Shown here piece after piece: positions 12,101 to 19,850 of a stretch of DNA of 64,000 nt. Within the stretch, counting starts at the first letter, position 1; each line of letters opens with the position of its first letter. Source of the DNA: Dastarcus helophoroides (lineage: Eukaryota > Arthropoda > Insecta > Coleoptera > Bothrideridae); NCBI GenBank assembly GCA_028583605.1, contig CM053331.1:4098508-4162507 (forward strand), in the 5' to 3' direction. The notes under the pieces were generated by a model. The model made no database searches. It was not told where the DNA came from and saw nothing but the letters and a program-made list of their open reading frames with translations. The translations under genes were made by a program, and so were the position numbers.

Positions 12101-15100
12101 TGGATCTTGGTTTGTGAGTCGCTGTAACTAACACTAAAAAACAGTTAAAACCATTTTAAAATTTAAATGATGTAAAACTAAATAACAACAAGATTATTCT
12201 AAAGTTTTAACGTTTCACTACAATTTCATGTGTCCTTTCAGAAATAATGCTTCGCAAAAAAAATACAGAGAGTGTCCATACGTGTTACGATCTACAAACT
12301 AATTTAGCCTACAAAAAATAAGATTGTTTTATTTTATAGATTGTGGGACGCAGTGGGAGGTTTCCTCTTTCTCTTCTCGCATATGCAAGAGAAATTATCC
12401 AAGCACTCCAGCCAAGTGGACTTGCTTAAAGAGTTACTCAATTTACAAAAAGACATGATCACGATGATGCTTTCCATGCTTGAAGGCAACGTCGTGAATG
12501 GCACTATTGGTAAACAGATGGTTGACACGCTGGTGGAGAGTGCGTCCAACGTTGAACTAATATTGAAATACTTCGATATGTTCCTCAAGCTTAAAGACTT
12601 GACTTCATCGGCTAGTTTCCAAGAAATCGACATTAACAACGACGGTTGGATTTATCCTAAGGACTTCAAGGAGAAAATGGAGCAACAGAAAAGTTACACC
12701 CCGTAAGTGCAACATCAAAGGGACTTCGCGATTTCTACCACATAAGTTCGTAATAATATCGTTTTGTTTTCCCAGAGAGGAAATCGATTTCCTACTGGCA
12801 TGCTGCGAGACCAATCACGATGGAAAAATCGACTACGTCGGCTTCATCGACCGCTTCCACGAGCCCGCTAAAGAAATCGGCTTCAACTTGGCCGTACTGC
12901 TGACGAACTTGTCGGAGCATATGCCGAATGAGCCCAGATTGGCGAGATTTTTGGAAACAGCCGGCTCAGTCCTCAATTATTTCGAGCCGTTCCTAGGACG
13001 CATCGAAATCTTGGGCGGCAGCAAGAAGATCGAAAGGGTGTATTTTGAAATTAAAGAATCGAACATCGAGCAGTGGGAGAAACCACAAATTAAGGTTAAT
13101 GATAAAGCCCTCTCAAGCGAGACAAAAGATATTCACTCGATTTACTTTTACGTTGTAGGAATCCAAAAGAGCGTTCTTCTACTCGATTGTAACAGAGGGT
13201 GGCGACAAGGAGAAACTAGAGGCCTTTATCAACTTCTGCGAGGATGCGATTTTTGAAATGCAGCACGCTAGCGGTCTGATGGCGGTCGAAGAATCCGGGG
13301 GTGGGGGCCAAACTAGAGCCGCCAGTTACAGCTATATGGCGGACGATGAGGATGAAAGGTTTGTTACTATTGGATACAAATCAATTATCTCATCACGTTT
13401 TAATTAGGAATAGGAAGGATCCGATCAGGAGAGGATATCAAGCGTTTAAAGACGGAATTGCTTATGGATTCTCTTCATTGAGTCCCTCGAATATTAAACA
13501 TAAAATTGCCGAAATGCAACAGATGACAATACCCGAGTTATTCATTGGTTTCTTCAAACTTATCTTCTACACATTTTACTACTCTGGATATGGAGTAGCT
13601 GTAGTTCTTAGGTACTTCTTAGGTATATTGATGTCGTTAATGAGAGGGCCAGCGATCGAGGAACCTATCATCGAAGTGAAAGAAGAGAAAATTCCGGTTA
13701 GAGTCCTGCCGGCTTTACCTTCAACTGAAGATCCAGGTAACCAGATGCAGGCGTTTGGATTGGATATAACCAAAGAGGAAAGCGGGCAGTAAGAAACTCA
13801 AATTCGCAGCTGTGGAACCTGTTAATTGTTTTATGTACTTGTCAGGTTTAAAATGGCGCCGCACGAGTCACCGACGGGTAGTCAACCGTCTTCTGCTGAA
13901 GGCGAAGGCGAAATCACTCCCGATGAAGCAGGGGAATTACATGGCGATTTAGAATCGATGGAGGCACCCCTAACGTTATCGGATTTGCTGGGGTAAGCCT
14001 CTTTGTTACAATTTGCTAGAGCAGTGAACAATTTGGAACAAAAACTTGTGTTCGAATACACGAATCTGGAACGAAGAACCTATCTCCCCAATATATATAA
14101 CTCACGTGGGGAAGAACTTCTATTTATTATATAGACAGACCATCTACTCAGGAACTCAAAGAATGATGTTTATTTCTCCTAAATAATGACGTTTGTCCTT
14201 CCCAAAAAACGGCGCTTATCCTTCCCAAGCCACTCATGCTTTGAAGAAGATTTAATTTTTGAAGCTGATGGCTTGTCTTTCCTTAATAAATTTTACCCAA
14301 AAAACTTCCAAAATTTAAGTTTAGGACCAAATTAATTCTGTTTATAAAGATTTTAATGGGATAACGTGTATCGCTTTGCGATTAAGTTGGTGAACCATTA
14401 AAGTACCAAAACTAATACCCTAAAATGTATTTTTCTTTTCAAATTGTTGTTCTTTGGTCCAGTGGTGAACAAGCGAAGTTGGAAGCTCAAGAAAAAGCGG
14501 AAGCGCAAGCGGCCCAACAAGCCGCCATGCAGGCCATCGAATCTCAAAGCAAACAGAGCGTCAGCACTGAGCCATCTGCAGTGTCCCAAATCAATTTTGG
14601 CGCCTACGGACACAGAGCCGTCTCGTTCTTGGCCAGAAACTTCTACAATTTGAAATACGTGGCGCTCGTTCTTGCTTTTTGCATAAACTTCATGCTACTC
14701 TTCTACAAGGTACATCATCAGCTTCGTCGATTCCGATGATTAATTATTTCTTGGGTCGCAGGTGACGACTTTGGAGGAAGCGGGAGAAGGTAGCGGAAGC
14801 AAGCAAAGGAATATCATCGATGGATCGGGACAAGGCAGTGGATCGGGATCTGGCTCGGGAGATTCTGAAGAGGAGGATGATCCTCTGGAGCTGGTGCATG
14901 TGGACGAAAGTTTCTACTACATGACGCACGTGATGAGATTGGCCGCCATGTTGCACTCGTTGGTTTCGCTAGCAATGTTAATCGCTTACTATCACTTAAA
15001 GGTAATAAAATGACTATGATTTGACCCGAAATGGACAAAATATTACAGATCTTCCTGGCAGGCTAAGTTTTAAGTTTATTTCGAGAATTCAATATTGTAA

Positions 15101-17182
15101 AAATCGAAATTTGTCAACATTAAAATGTCGCAATTTTGGAATTTAGTGAAAAGAGTTGGAACTCAACTTTTGATTAAAAGTTTTCACTTTGGCCTCAAAA
15201 TTTCATTACTGGCATCATTTTTTTTACATATTGAGAGTTCTCTTTTTCGATTTTAAGAAAAGAGTGGATTCACAACGTATTTCTAGGTTCCACTGGCTAT
15301 CTTCAAGCGAGAGAAAGAAATCGCCCGTCGGCTTGAATTCGAAGGGTTATACATCGCGGAACAACCCGAGGATGACGACCTTAAATCTCATTGGGATAAG
15401 CTCGTCATTTCAGCCAAGTGAGTCCCCTAACTTAGTTGTTTTGGGAACATCTTACGAAATTTATCTTCCCCAGATCTTTCCCTGTTAATTACTGGGACAA
15501 GTTCGTTAAGAAGAAGGTGCGGCAGAAGTACAGTGAAACATACGATTTCGATTCCATCAGCACACTCCTGGGGATGGAGAAAACTTCCTTCCAACAGCAG
15601 GATACCGAAGAGGGGAAAGGAATCATATATTTGTAAGCATTTTAACTTTTGGCCTAGGTAGCATACAATCAAGAGATCTGTGATTAAGTTGATTGTGAAG
15701 CAAAGCAGATTTCGAAAGCAATCCCTCTTCTATGGTCGTATCTTACAAAATTCCAAATCATTCCAGGTTTAATCATCTTGAATTAGGCGAATTGTCAAAG
15801 ATCGAATCATGATATCAAGTTCTTGAATAAGATACAACGACAGAATTTGTGATTGTATCAGATTGTGAAACAAAGCGGATTTTCAAAGATTCTAATCCTT
15901 TGGTTGTATCTTACAGAACACTAATCATTCCAGATTTAGCAATCTGGGATTAGGTGCGTCATCAAAGGTGGACGTTCTGAAATTTGTCGTTGATTGTGTT
16001 TGAAGCAAACTTTATTTTGGATTTCACTAATTGAAGTGATTCTACTTTCAAATACTTCTTCAATATCACCACATCTGAAGAGTTTGCAATCACCAAATCA
16101 AAAATTTTGTTCCAGCATCTGCAATATCGATTGGAGGTACCAAATCTGGAAATCCGGTGTCACCATCACCGACAACTCCTTCTTGTACTCACTCTACTAC
16201 TTCATCTTCTCCATCTTGGGTAACTTCAATAACTTTTTCTTCGCCGCTCATTTGCTAGATGTCGCTGTCGGCTTCAAAACGTTGCGCACGATTTTGCAAT
16301 CTGTAACTCACAACGGTAAACAACTGGTGCTCACCGTCATGTTGTTGACAATTATCGTCTACATTTACACCGTGATCGCCTTCAATTTCTTCAGGAAGTT
16401 CTACATACAAGAAGAGGAGGAGGAAGTCGATAAGAAATGCCACGATATGCTTACTGTAAGTATTTCTGAAATTGTTAATCAGGTGATTTAAACATTTGTT
16501 TTAGTGTTTCGTCTTCCATCTGTATAAAGGTGTTAGAGCTGGTGGTGGTATTGGTGATGAAATTGAACCACCAGATGGCGACGATTACGAAGTTTATCGA
16601 ATTTTGTTCGATATCACGTTCTTCTTCTTCGTAATCGTTATTCTGTTGGCCATCATTCAGGGTAAGTTATTCACCGATTCATTCTGTTGTATTATTACAC
16701 CCCCAAACCACTCGAACATAAATCGAATTTTATACAAAACCAAGAACAGTTTACGGTATAAAAAGATTCATTTGTCGTAATATTGAGACATTTTTGATCC
16801 TGCTAGGTTTGATCATTGACGCCTTCGGCGAACTCCGTGATCAACTCGAGAGCGTCAAAGACGACATGGAGTCCAACTGCTTCATTTGCGGCATCGGGAA
16901 AGATTACTTTGACAAGGTACCCCATGGATTTGACACGCACGTACAACAGGAGCACAATTTAGCCAACTACATGTAATATTTAACCACTTTTCCGAATTTG
17001 CTTCCTAAATTGGAACTTCTAGGTTCTTCCTGATGCATCTGATCAACAAGCCGGACACCGAATACACCGGGCAGGAGACTTACGTGTGGAATATGTACCA
17101 GCAGAGGTGTTGGGACTTCTTCCCAGTGGGTGACTGTTTCCGGAAACAATACGAGGAGGAATTGGGAGGTGGAGGTGGTTAG
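1..17182 (+). CDS. RyR: Ryanodine receptor, C-terminal part (gene span with introns)
   Basis: This encodes the C-terminal third of the ryanodine receptor, the homotetrameric calcium-release channel of the ER/SR membrane. I joined 23 exons: 1-139, 191-464, 1107-1409, 1656-1814, 1867-2091, 2420-2532 (or 2665-2774), 3052-3394, 7563-7884, 8074-8163, 11591-11849, 12340-12702, 12776-13094, 13159-13358, 13408-13788, 13846-13992, 14463-14709, 14762-15001, 15287-15417, 15474-15632, 16116-16455, 16505-16661, 16807-16972 and 17023-17182. Every junction is GT-AG and in frame. The product here is 1744 residues; insect RyRs are about 5100, so the N-terminal two thirds lie upstream. Visible parts in order: central helical region, acidic linker, two EF-hands, S1-S6, the GGGIGD filter, and a C2H2-like zinc site. 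Assignment is by recognition of the conserved family sequence. Confidence 0.97.
191..464 (+). CDS. RyR: RyR exon w2
   Basis: The acceptor is ctgtag after a 51-base intron. The exon encodes [13 protein letters not shown] through EDTSQ, part of the cytosolic helical repeats. The donor is gtaata and the exon ends in phase 0. A frame open from 162 to 578 also covers intron sequence on both sides; only 191-464 is coding. Confidence 0.94.
483..701. mobile_element. Foldback element, family A, copy 1 (RyR intron)
   Basis: Two inverted arms of about 100 bases surround a short spacer. The left arm runs through tccttggttatcttc, the ccctgaaaccaa motif and gcgtttcgatagcc; the right arm is its complement, ending near gacaagatttgtgtatcaat. 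It is the only copy of the eight not next to TTTCGA-motif DNA. The rest of the 465-1106 intron shows nothing else recognisable. There is no ORF of its own, so it is non-autonomous. Confidence 0.75.
1107..1409 (+). CDS. RyR: RyR exon w3
   Basis: This is 101 codons, phase 0 at both ends, with acceptor ctctctag and donor gtaacc. It encodes [20 protein letters not shown] through GSQPTVGK, including the conserved stretch [20 protein letters not shown] of the cytosolic region. Confidence 0.95.
1656..1814 (+). CDS. RyR: RyR exon w4
   Basis: This is 53 codons after acceptor ccgttttag, with donor gtaagc. It starts with a lysine/arginine/aspartate-rich run ([15 protein letters not shown]), then [20 protein letters not shown], a conserved RyR helix. 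Phase 0 at both ends. Confidence 0.94.
1867..2091 (+). CDS. RyR: RyR exon w5
   Basis: This is 75 codons after acceptor ttttcacag, with donor gtaggt. It encodes [20 protein letters not shown] through SKVLYGLHM. It ends in phase 0, which lets either of the two following alternative exons be joined in frame. Confidence 0.95.
2420..2532 (+). CDS. RyR: RyR exon w6a (mutually exclusive alternative a)
   Basis: This is 113 bases, phase 0 in and two bases out, encoding [20 protein letters not shown] through SLHSLPR. The acceptor is gtggtag and the donor gtttgt. It joins in frame to HRAINIF of exon w7. Its second half is similar to exon w6b, which has the same phases. Splicing both exons together shifts frame and meets a stop inside w6b. 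Confidence 0.9.
2665..2774 (+). CDS. RyR: RyR exon w6b (mutually exclusive alternative b)
   Basis: This is 110 bases with acceptor ctaacag and donor gtgtgt, encoding [20 protein letters not shown] through PPLYKLSR. It aligns with the second half of w6a ([19 protein letters not shown] against [19 protein letters not shown]) and with the conserved RRRAVVACFR...PLYNLP segment of vertebrate RyRs. Phases match w6a exactly, so it replaces that exon. Confidence 0.85.
3052..3394 (+). CDS. RyR: RyR exon w7, with acidic linker
   Basis: The exon begins [20 protein letters not shown] and continues through [19 protein letters not shown] and the conserved [12 protein letters not shown], then a glutamate/glycine-rich linker (about 30 residues) ending GGSSIH. 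The donor is gtaagt, phase 0. The acidic linker is a normal feature of the family at this place. Confidence 0.95.
3465..3485 (+). CDS. RyR: Possible RyR optional microexon (7 codons)
   Basis: A 21-base segment lies between an acceptor-like tttgcttgcaaag and a consensus donor gtaagc, 70 bases after exon w7. Read in phase 0 it would add KTMADVM between SSIH and EQEMEKQ without changing frame. Short optional exons are known in insect RyRs, but I cannot tell whether this one is used. The main transcript reads well without it. Confidence 0.3.
3624..7161. mobile_element. hAT-type non-autonomous element, 3.5 kb, in RyR intron
   Basis: The left end is CAGGGCTTTGAACCG and the right end is its near-complement CGGTTCGAAGCCCTG. 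Both sides carry the same 8-base sequence caagattt (3616-3623 and 7162-7169), the target duplication expected of hAT transposons. Just inside both ends are GAACCGGAACTGAACCGAAA-like subrepeats (3640-3715, 7050-7115). The interior is degenerate AT-rich DNA; motifs tend to read AAGTCGAAATTTC on the left and GAAATTTCGACTT on the right. No transposase ORF is present, so movement would have needed an enzyme from elsewhere. Confidence 0.88.
7204..7479. mobile_element. hAT-type MITE, 276 bp, in RyR intron
   Basis: The termini are CAGAGGTCTCCAAACTT and its complement AGTTTGGAGACCTCTG. They are flanked by ctttagac (7196-7203) and ctgtagac (7480-7487), a 7-of-8 match to an 8-base target duplication. 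The CAG-GGTCTCCAAAC-type end is common among hAT MITEs. It sits only 34 bases from the larger hAT element. Confidence 0.82.
7563..7884 (+). CDS. RyR: RyR exon w8
   Basis: The acceptor is gtttttcctcag and the donor gtacgt. It encodes [20 protein letters not shown] through [17 protein letters not shown], including [13 protein letters not shown] and [14 protein letters not shown], strongly conserved in the family. It enters in phase 0 and leaves one base. Confidence 0.96.
7917..8014. repeat. Hairpin filling a short RyR intron
   Basis: The 189-base intron 7885-8073 contains agcgatttgat...attcagcagcg (7917-7944) and the near-complement cgctgatgaat...atcaaatcgct (7988-8014), so much of the intron can fold on itself. 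It could be a tiny MITE remnant or a structure affecting splicing; the sequence does not decide. Confidence 0.6.
8074..8163 (+). CDS. RyR: RyR exon w9
   Basis: This 90-base exon has acceptor acttttag and donor gtaagt. It encodes [20 protein letters not shown] through CEGHNL with a split codon at each end. It joins to [12 protein letters not shown] in exon w10. It matches the family segment FTQDLFRFLQLLCEGHN. Confidence 0.94.
8290..10470. repeat. TTTCGA-motif AT-rich array in RyR intron
   Basis: About 2.2 kb of degenerate motifs such as aaatttcgactttttt, repeated every 15-30 bases, mostly in the T-rich orientation on this strand. No conserved ORF. It passes directly into the pyrimidine tract at 10470-11490. 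No insertion ends were recognised. Confidence 0.8.
10470..11490. repeat. Polypyrimidine tract (CTTCTCTCTCTT-like)
   Basis: Nearly pure C/T DNA, interrupted at 10535-10685 and 10880-11065 by TTTCGA-type sequence. Apparent ORFs here (for example 11061-11513, about one half Ser/Leu/Phe) are composition artefacts. It ends about 100 bases before the acceptor of RyR exon w10, so it forms an extreme upstream pyrimidine stretch for that intron. Confidence 0.85.
11591..11849 (+). CDS. RyR: RyR exon w10
   Basis: The acceptor is ttgttttag and the donor gtacgt. It encodes [20 protein letters not shown] through [11 protein letters not shown], with the hallmark [20 protein letters not shown]. Phases fit w9 and w11. 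Confidence 0.97.
11997..12060. repeat. Fragment of small hairpin repeat family B
   Basis: The sequence ggcagttactccttcca followed by ctagattttcagttaac resembles the stretch at 45650-45697 and, more loosely, the left arm of the full hairpin at 41986-42121. It lies in the 11850-12339 intron, where nothing else was recognised. Confidence 0.45.
12340..12702 (+). CDS. RyR: RyR exon w11, first EF-hand
   Basis: It encodes [20 protein letters not shown] through QKSYTP; donor gtaagt. It contains [40 protein letters not shown] and [15 protein letters not shown] helices. The EF-hand loop [12 protein letters not shown] has acidic residues at positions 1, 5 and 12. Confidence 0.97.
12776..13094 (+). CDS. 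RyR: RyR exon w12, second EF-hand
   Basis: It begins [20 protein letters not shown], a second EF-hand-like loop ([12 protein letters not shown]), then [20 protein letters not shown] and [20 protein letters not shown], all family hallmarks. Acceptor ttttcccag, donor gttaat, phase 0 at the end. Confidence 0.97.
13159..13358 (+). CDS. RyR: RyR exon w13
   Basis: It follows a 64-base intron. It encodes [20 protein letters not shown], then [20 protein letters not shown] and a Gly-rich/acidic stretch ending [11 protein letters not shown]. Donor gtttgt. The upstream intron is open in one frame, but the conserved KESKRAF junction shows it is removed. Confidence 0.95.
13408..13788 (+). CDS. RyR: RyR exon w14, accessory membrane segment
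   Basis: It encodes [20 protein letters not shown] onward. A hydrophobic stretch ([20 protein letters not shown]...[16 protein letters not shown]) may be the auxiliary membrane segment before S1. A charged linker [16 protein letters not shown] follows. The donor is inside the last codon (gggca|gtaaga), avoiding the apparent TAA stop. Confidence 0.94.
13846..13992 (+). CDS. RyR: RyR exon w15
   Basis: The acceptor is cttgtcag and the donor gtaagc. It encodes [20 protein letters not shown] through PLTLSDLLG, a poorly conserved hydrophilic linker ahead of S1. Phases fit both neighbours, which is the main support. Confidence 0.88.
14463..14709 (+). CDS. RyR: RyR exon w16, S1
   Basis: An Ala/Gln/Glu-rich linker ([20 protein letters not shown]...) is followed by [20 protein letters not shown] and the S1 helix [17 protein letters not shown]. 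Acceptor tttggtccag, donor gtacat, phase 0. Between w15 and w16 (13993-14462) I see nothing else. Confidence 0.96.
14762..15001 (+). CDS. RyR: RyR exon w17, S2 (diamide-site helix)
   Basis: A Gly/Ser/acidic luminal loop ([20 protein letters not shown]) precedes S2, [20 protein letters not shown]. By alignment with rabbit RyR1 and moth sequences recalled from memory, the Met in SLAMLIAYY is at the place of Plutella I4790, where I-to-M reduces diamide binding. 80 codons, phase 0 at both ends. Confidence 0.96.
15287..15417 (+). CDS. RyR: RyR exon w18
   Basis: It encodes [20 protein letters not shown] through WDKLVISAK, the conserved S2-S3 cytosolic segment. Acceptor gtatttctag, donor gtgagt. 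Confidence 0.97.
15474..15632 (+). CDS. RyR: RyR exon w19
   Basis: It encodes [20 protein letters not shown] through EEGKGIIYL; acceptor cttccccag, donor gtaagc. [13 protein letters not shown] is a family hallmark. A 56-base intron precedes it. Confidence 0.96.
15680..15985 (+). repeat. Tandem duplication (~169 bp) in RyR intron
   Basis: Two diverged copies lie 169 bases apart: gtgatt...attgtgaagcaaagcagattt from 15680 and gtgattgtatcagattgtgaaacaaagcggattt from 15849 on, each followed by gtatcttaca and atcattcca. No function is evident. Confidence 0.6.
16116..16455 (+). CDS. RyR: RyR exon w20, S3-S5
   Basis: It encodes [21 protein letters not shown]3 ([15 protein letters not shown]), S4 ([15 protein letters not shown]), the S4-S5 linker [18 protein letters not shown], and S5 ([20 protein letters not shown]). 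The Gly in AVGFKTL matches the wild-type residue at the second known diamide-resistance site (Plutella G4946). Confidence 0.98.
16505..16661 (+). CDS. RyR: RyR exon w21, pore filter and S6
   Basis: It encodes [20 protein letters not shown], containing the selectivity filter GGGIGD, a short acidic loop (EPPDGDD), and the first part of S6, [19 protein letters not shown] 49-base intron precedes it. Confidence 0.98.
16807..16972 (+). CDS. RyR: RyR exon w22, end of S6 and zinc site
   Basis: It encodes [20 protein letters not shown], then [12 protein letters not shown] and [12 protein letters not shown]. The two Cys and two His are the C-terminal zinc site of the family. The donor is inside the last Met codon (at|gtaata). 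Confidence 0.98.
17023..17182 (+). CDS. RyR: RyR last coding exon w23 and stop
   Basis: It encodes [20 protein letters not shown] through [20 protein letters not shown] and a Gly run before TAG (17180-17182). The poly-Gly end is seen in other insect RyRs; vertebrate RyR1 ends in QLS. Confidence 0.98.
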
Positions 17183-17286
17183 CAAGCACGTTTCCATCCT
17201 ACTTACTGCTCAATTTATTATAATTGTACATCATAAGAGGCGGGATGCTAAATAGCTTGAATATCATGCTGAAATATTTGCTATTT

Positions 17287-17374
17287 AATAAACTATATAA
17301 GTACAAATATTCACCAGTAACAACAATTGAATGCCTTATGTAATTATTGTAAAAATGGGGGATAGTTAAATAAA
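17287..17374 (+). terminator. RyR polyadenylation signals
   Basis: Two AATAAA hexamers follow the RyR stop, at 17287-17292 and 17369-17374. This places the transcript end near 17.3-17.4 kb, about 0.9 kb from the stop codon of the convergent PRCC gene. Confidence 0.6.
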
Positions 17375-17989
17375 GTATTTTACTGTTACTAGTCACCAGA
17401 ATTTTGATTTGTGTGCAGTTTTCCAGCAAATTAACCTTCATATCTAGTTCCCCCACACGTTTTCAATTGGGCTGATATCTGGAAGTTGCTAGGACCCAAT
17501 CTGTTGTAGTGATGCAATTTTCTTAAATTAAATATACCTCTGGGAGGACCTTTGTTTAAAGTTTCAGGACTTAAAAGTCTTTAGAGCAAAAAATTAATCT
17601 TCTAAATTCAAGCTATTATTTCTATTTTTTTAAATTTTGACGTTTTTCTCAATATTTTGTTTATGGTTGAAATTTATAAAGCTGAAATTTTGACTACATC
17701 CTTTTCAAATTTGGGTTTTGAACTTCAAAATATCTGCATTAATATTCACTTTGATATACTTTTGACCGCAACAAAATAAGATTTATTACTAAACTTTAAT
17801 GTGAATAGAAAAGCAAACATTAAATTCAAAATACAGTTTTTGAAAATTGGCCACAGCAGTCATTGGCATTCAACCTTGAATGAACTTCTGTTTTCACATA
17901 AAAATAGAATCAACAGTGTTTACTACATAACTATATTAATGATTAAAACAGCAGCAGATACTATAACTTTTACAATGTTTCGATAAATT

Positions 17990-18055
17990 ATTTGCTATGA
18001 CTGCAACCTGCTTTCGCTTTTCAACATCATCAGTGATTAGGGCAGCAATTTGTTT
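17990..18055 (-). ncRNA. Hammerhead-ribozyme-like core, copy 1
   Basis: On the minus strand: CTGATGA (18033-18027), a 3-bp stem closed by a GAAA loop, GAAA (18015-18012), then GTC (18001-17999) before ATAGC. This is the layout of a hammerhead (C3-A9, stem II, G12-A14, cleavage triplet). Stem III has a mismatch here and stem I is not clear, so it may be an inactive relic inside a dispersed repeat. A related copy is at 44865-44925. Confidence 0.4.
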
Positions 18056-18265
18056 AGCCGTTGTTATGCTAACAAGCTCCACTTAACTGGGTTCGATAAT
18101 ATTAAAAGGAAACTAATTTATGAACATTTCAGGGGAATGAAAAAGAAACAAAAACTAATCAAAACAAAAAATATTTTCAAAAATATATTTACATTACGTG
18201 TTGTTTTCAACATATAAACAAAAAAATATAGAATACAAAATCCTTGACAAATACTGCTCTCTAAA

Positions 18266-19324
18266 CTAAAATCCATACTTTGCTCGAGTTTGGTTTCTGT
18301 TATATTTACTAGAAGACCACTGATTTTGCAACTCCTGCTCGTTTGCTTTCGCCTGTTGCGCCAAATAAGTAATATGGTGCTTCTTCCTCCTGGTGGGATC
18401 GACTGGATCCTCAACTTCCTTCTTAGGGGCGACCTCCGGATCCGTAAGCGCTTTTGTCATCCAAACGTCCCTCTCTGGCAGTATTTCCTCTTCGTTTATA
18501 TCGATCATCTTAATATTCCCAATTGGGCGCCTATTCTTCCCCACTAACTCCTTAAAAGCCTCGTTATCCAACCCTTCGTACGGTTTCACAGGTTCGGGCG
18601 CTATGTTAATTTCTTGCGGGGGTTGCTCTTCCGGCATACGTATGATTTCTTTCTTTTTGGGGCGCCCGCATACTTTCTCCCACATTTCGTCGTCGAAGGT
18701 TTCCGGTAGCTCCATATCATCGTCGCTTTCGGCGTCGCTTACACTTTGAGTTTTGGTGAGCTTTTCTATCGCTGCCAGTTTTTTCAATTCGGCTTTGCGC
18801 TTTACCGCGTTTGGTACTAAGCTTGTGGTGGAAGTCGCCGTTGCTGGTTTCGATTTTTGCTTCAGTACATTCGGTACGAAACTCTTATTTGTAAGTGGGG
18901 TGCCTTGTACCGGGGGTAAGAGTGACAACAAGCCACTACTTTTGCTCGAAAGTTTCACTTTCTTCTGTACCGGTTCGTCCAAGTCTTGGAATTCTGCCAG
19001 CGAAGGTATCGTGATTTTCACTTTTGCTTTAGGTTTTGTGGGTTTCCCAGGTCTTGGGATGAAATCTTCTATTTTGTCTTCTGGGATTTCAATTGGGGCT
19101 TTGGTCTTTGTGTTTGGTAATTTTTTGAACATTGGAGTTTCGGGTTCTATAAGTTCATCTTGAATATTTTGGGAGGTTGTCGCTTCTTCATAATTTATGT
19201 TAACATTCTGGGTCGTTTGATAATCATTTGTGTTTGAGGATAGGGATAAGGTGGTGTTTCCTGTATTTTCTTCTTCTGCTTCATTTTCACTCCCGCTACT
19301 GTAATCGTATGCTACCAAAGCCAT
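18266..19324 (-). CDS. PRCC: PRCC-like nuclear protein
   Basis: This is a single coding exon of 352 residues. I start it at MALVAYDYSSGSE because PRCC proteins begin MALVAY; an upstream in-frame ATG reads across a likely intron acceptor (gcatttcag at the 5' UTR boundary). The family signature is clear: a low-complexity acidic/Ser N-terminus, Lys/Pro-rich middle, then LDNEAFKELVGK, WMTKALTDPEV, RRKKHHITYLAQQAKANE and the C-terminus RNQTRAKYGF. Human PRCC is a nuclear protein linked to pre-mRNA splicing and to MAD2L2 in the mitotic checkpoint; its exact job in insects is inferred only. It is convergent with RyR and divergent from the HSD17B10 gene. Confidence 0.93.
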   Translation of the reverse strand: MALVAYDYSSGSENEAEEENTGNTTLSLSSNTNDYQTTQNVNINYEEATTSQNIQDELIEPETPMFKKLPNTKTKAPIEIPEDKIEDFIPRPGKPTKPKAKVKITIPSLAEFQDLDEPVQKKVKLSSKSSGLLSLLPPVQGTPLTNKSFVPNVLKQKSKPATATSTTSLVPNAVKRKAELKKLAAIEKLTKTQSVSDAESDDDMELPETFDDEMWEKVCGRPKKKEIIRMPEEQPPQEINIAPEPVKPYEGLDNEAFKELVGKNRRPIGNIKMIDINEEEILPERDVWMTKALTDPEVAPKKEVEDPVDPTRRKKHHITYLAQQAKANEQELQNQWSSSKYNRNQTRAKYGF

Positions 19325-19841
19325 CGTCAATCTGAAATGCAATGCTTACGTTCTTATTCATGATTATAAAAAAGACTAAAGAAGTCTCAGCAGGCCCCCT
19401 CACAATTAAGAATATATAATGATTGCAAAAACTAAAACTGACTTTAAATACACACAAGTTAGAAGTAGCAACCCCAAGACAGATGCTATTCTTCAAGAAA
19501 ATTAGGAAAAGCTTATTTTTTCCATCAGCTTGTAAATAAACCAAAATCTAGTTCAAATTTTGATATAACAATAATATTGTAAATATTGTTAGTGTTTTGA
19601 GTTATCCCAGCTTTGATTATTAAAATAAAAAATAAATTATTAGTGATTACAACTTCAGCAGAGTTGCACAATCTAAATACAAATGCACCTAACCTCAAAT
19701 AACTCATTATTTAGTTAACCTTTGGTCTTGGAATATTATCAATTTTAATTGTAGATTTAGTCGTTAATATTCTTTCAGTGAGTTGCAATAACGAATGTCG
19801 TAAATTATACAAAGTAAAAGCATTTTCGTCTTAACAAAATC
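19325..19841. promoter_or_regulatory. Putative bidirectional promoter between PRCC and HSD17B10
   Basis: The start codons of the two divergent genes are 517 bases apart. The region must contain both 5' UTRs, including a probable PRCC 5' UTR intron with its acceptor at 19332-19340 on the minus strand. I see no clear TATA box. Head-to-head housekeeping genes often share a promoter; sharing is inferred. Confidence 0.5.
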
Positions 19842-19850
19842 ATGTTGAAG
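19842..19850 (+). CDS. scu: HSD17B10/scully exon 1 (start codon)
   Basis: ATG TTG AAG followed by donor gtaggt gives MLK, phase 0, joining to GAVSLVTGG. Drosophila scully begins similarly with a very short lead ([12 protein letters not shown]). The 9-base coding part before a 1.9-kb intron is plausible but rests on this match and the donor. Confidence 0.7.

Noticed and set aside
13771..13792. Apparent premature stop in RyR (GGG CAG TAA)
   Set aside because: The TAA overlaps a splice donor (ca|gtaaga), and the next exon restores the frame.
18393..19163. 118- and 136-codon frames on the + strand
   Set aside because: Antisense shadows of the PRCC coding sequence, which has a clear family signature on the minus strand.
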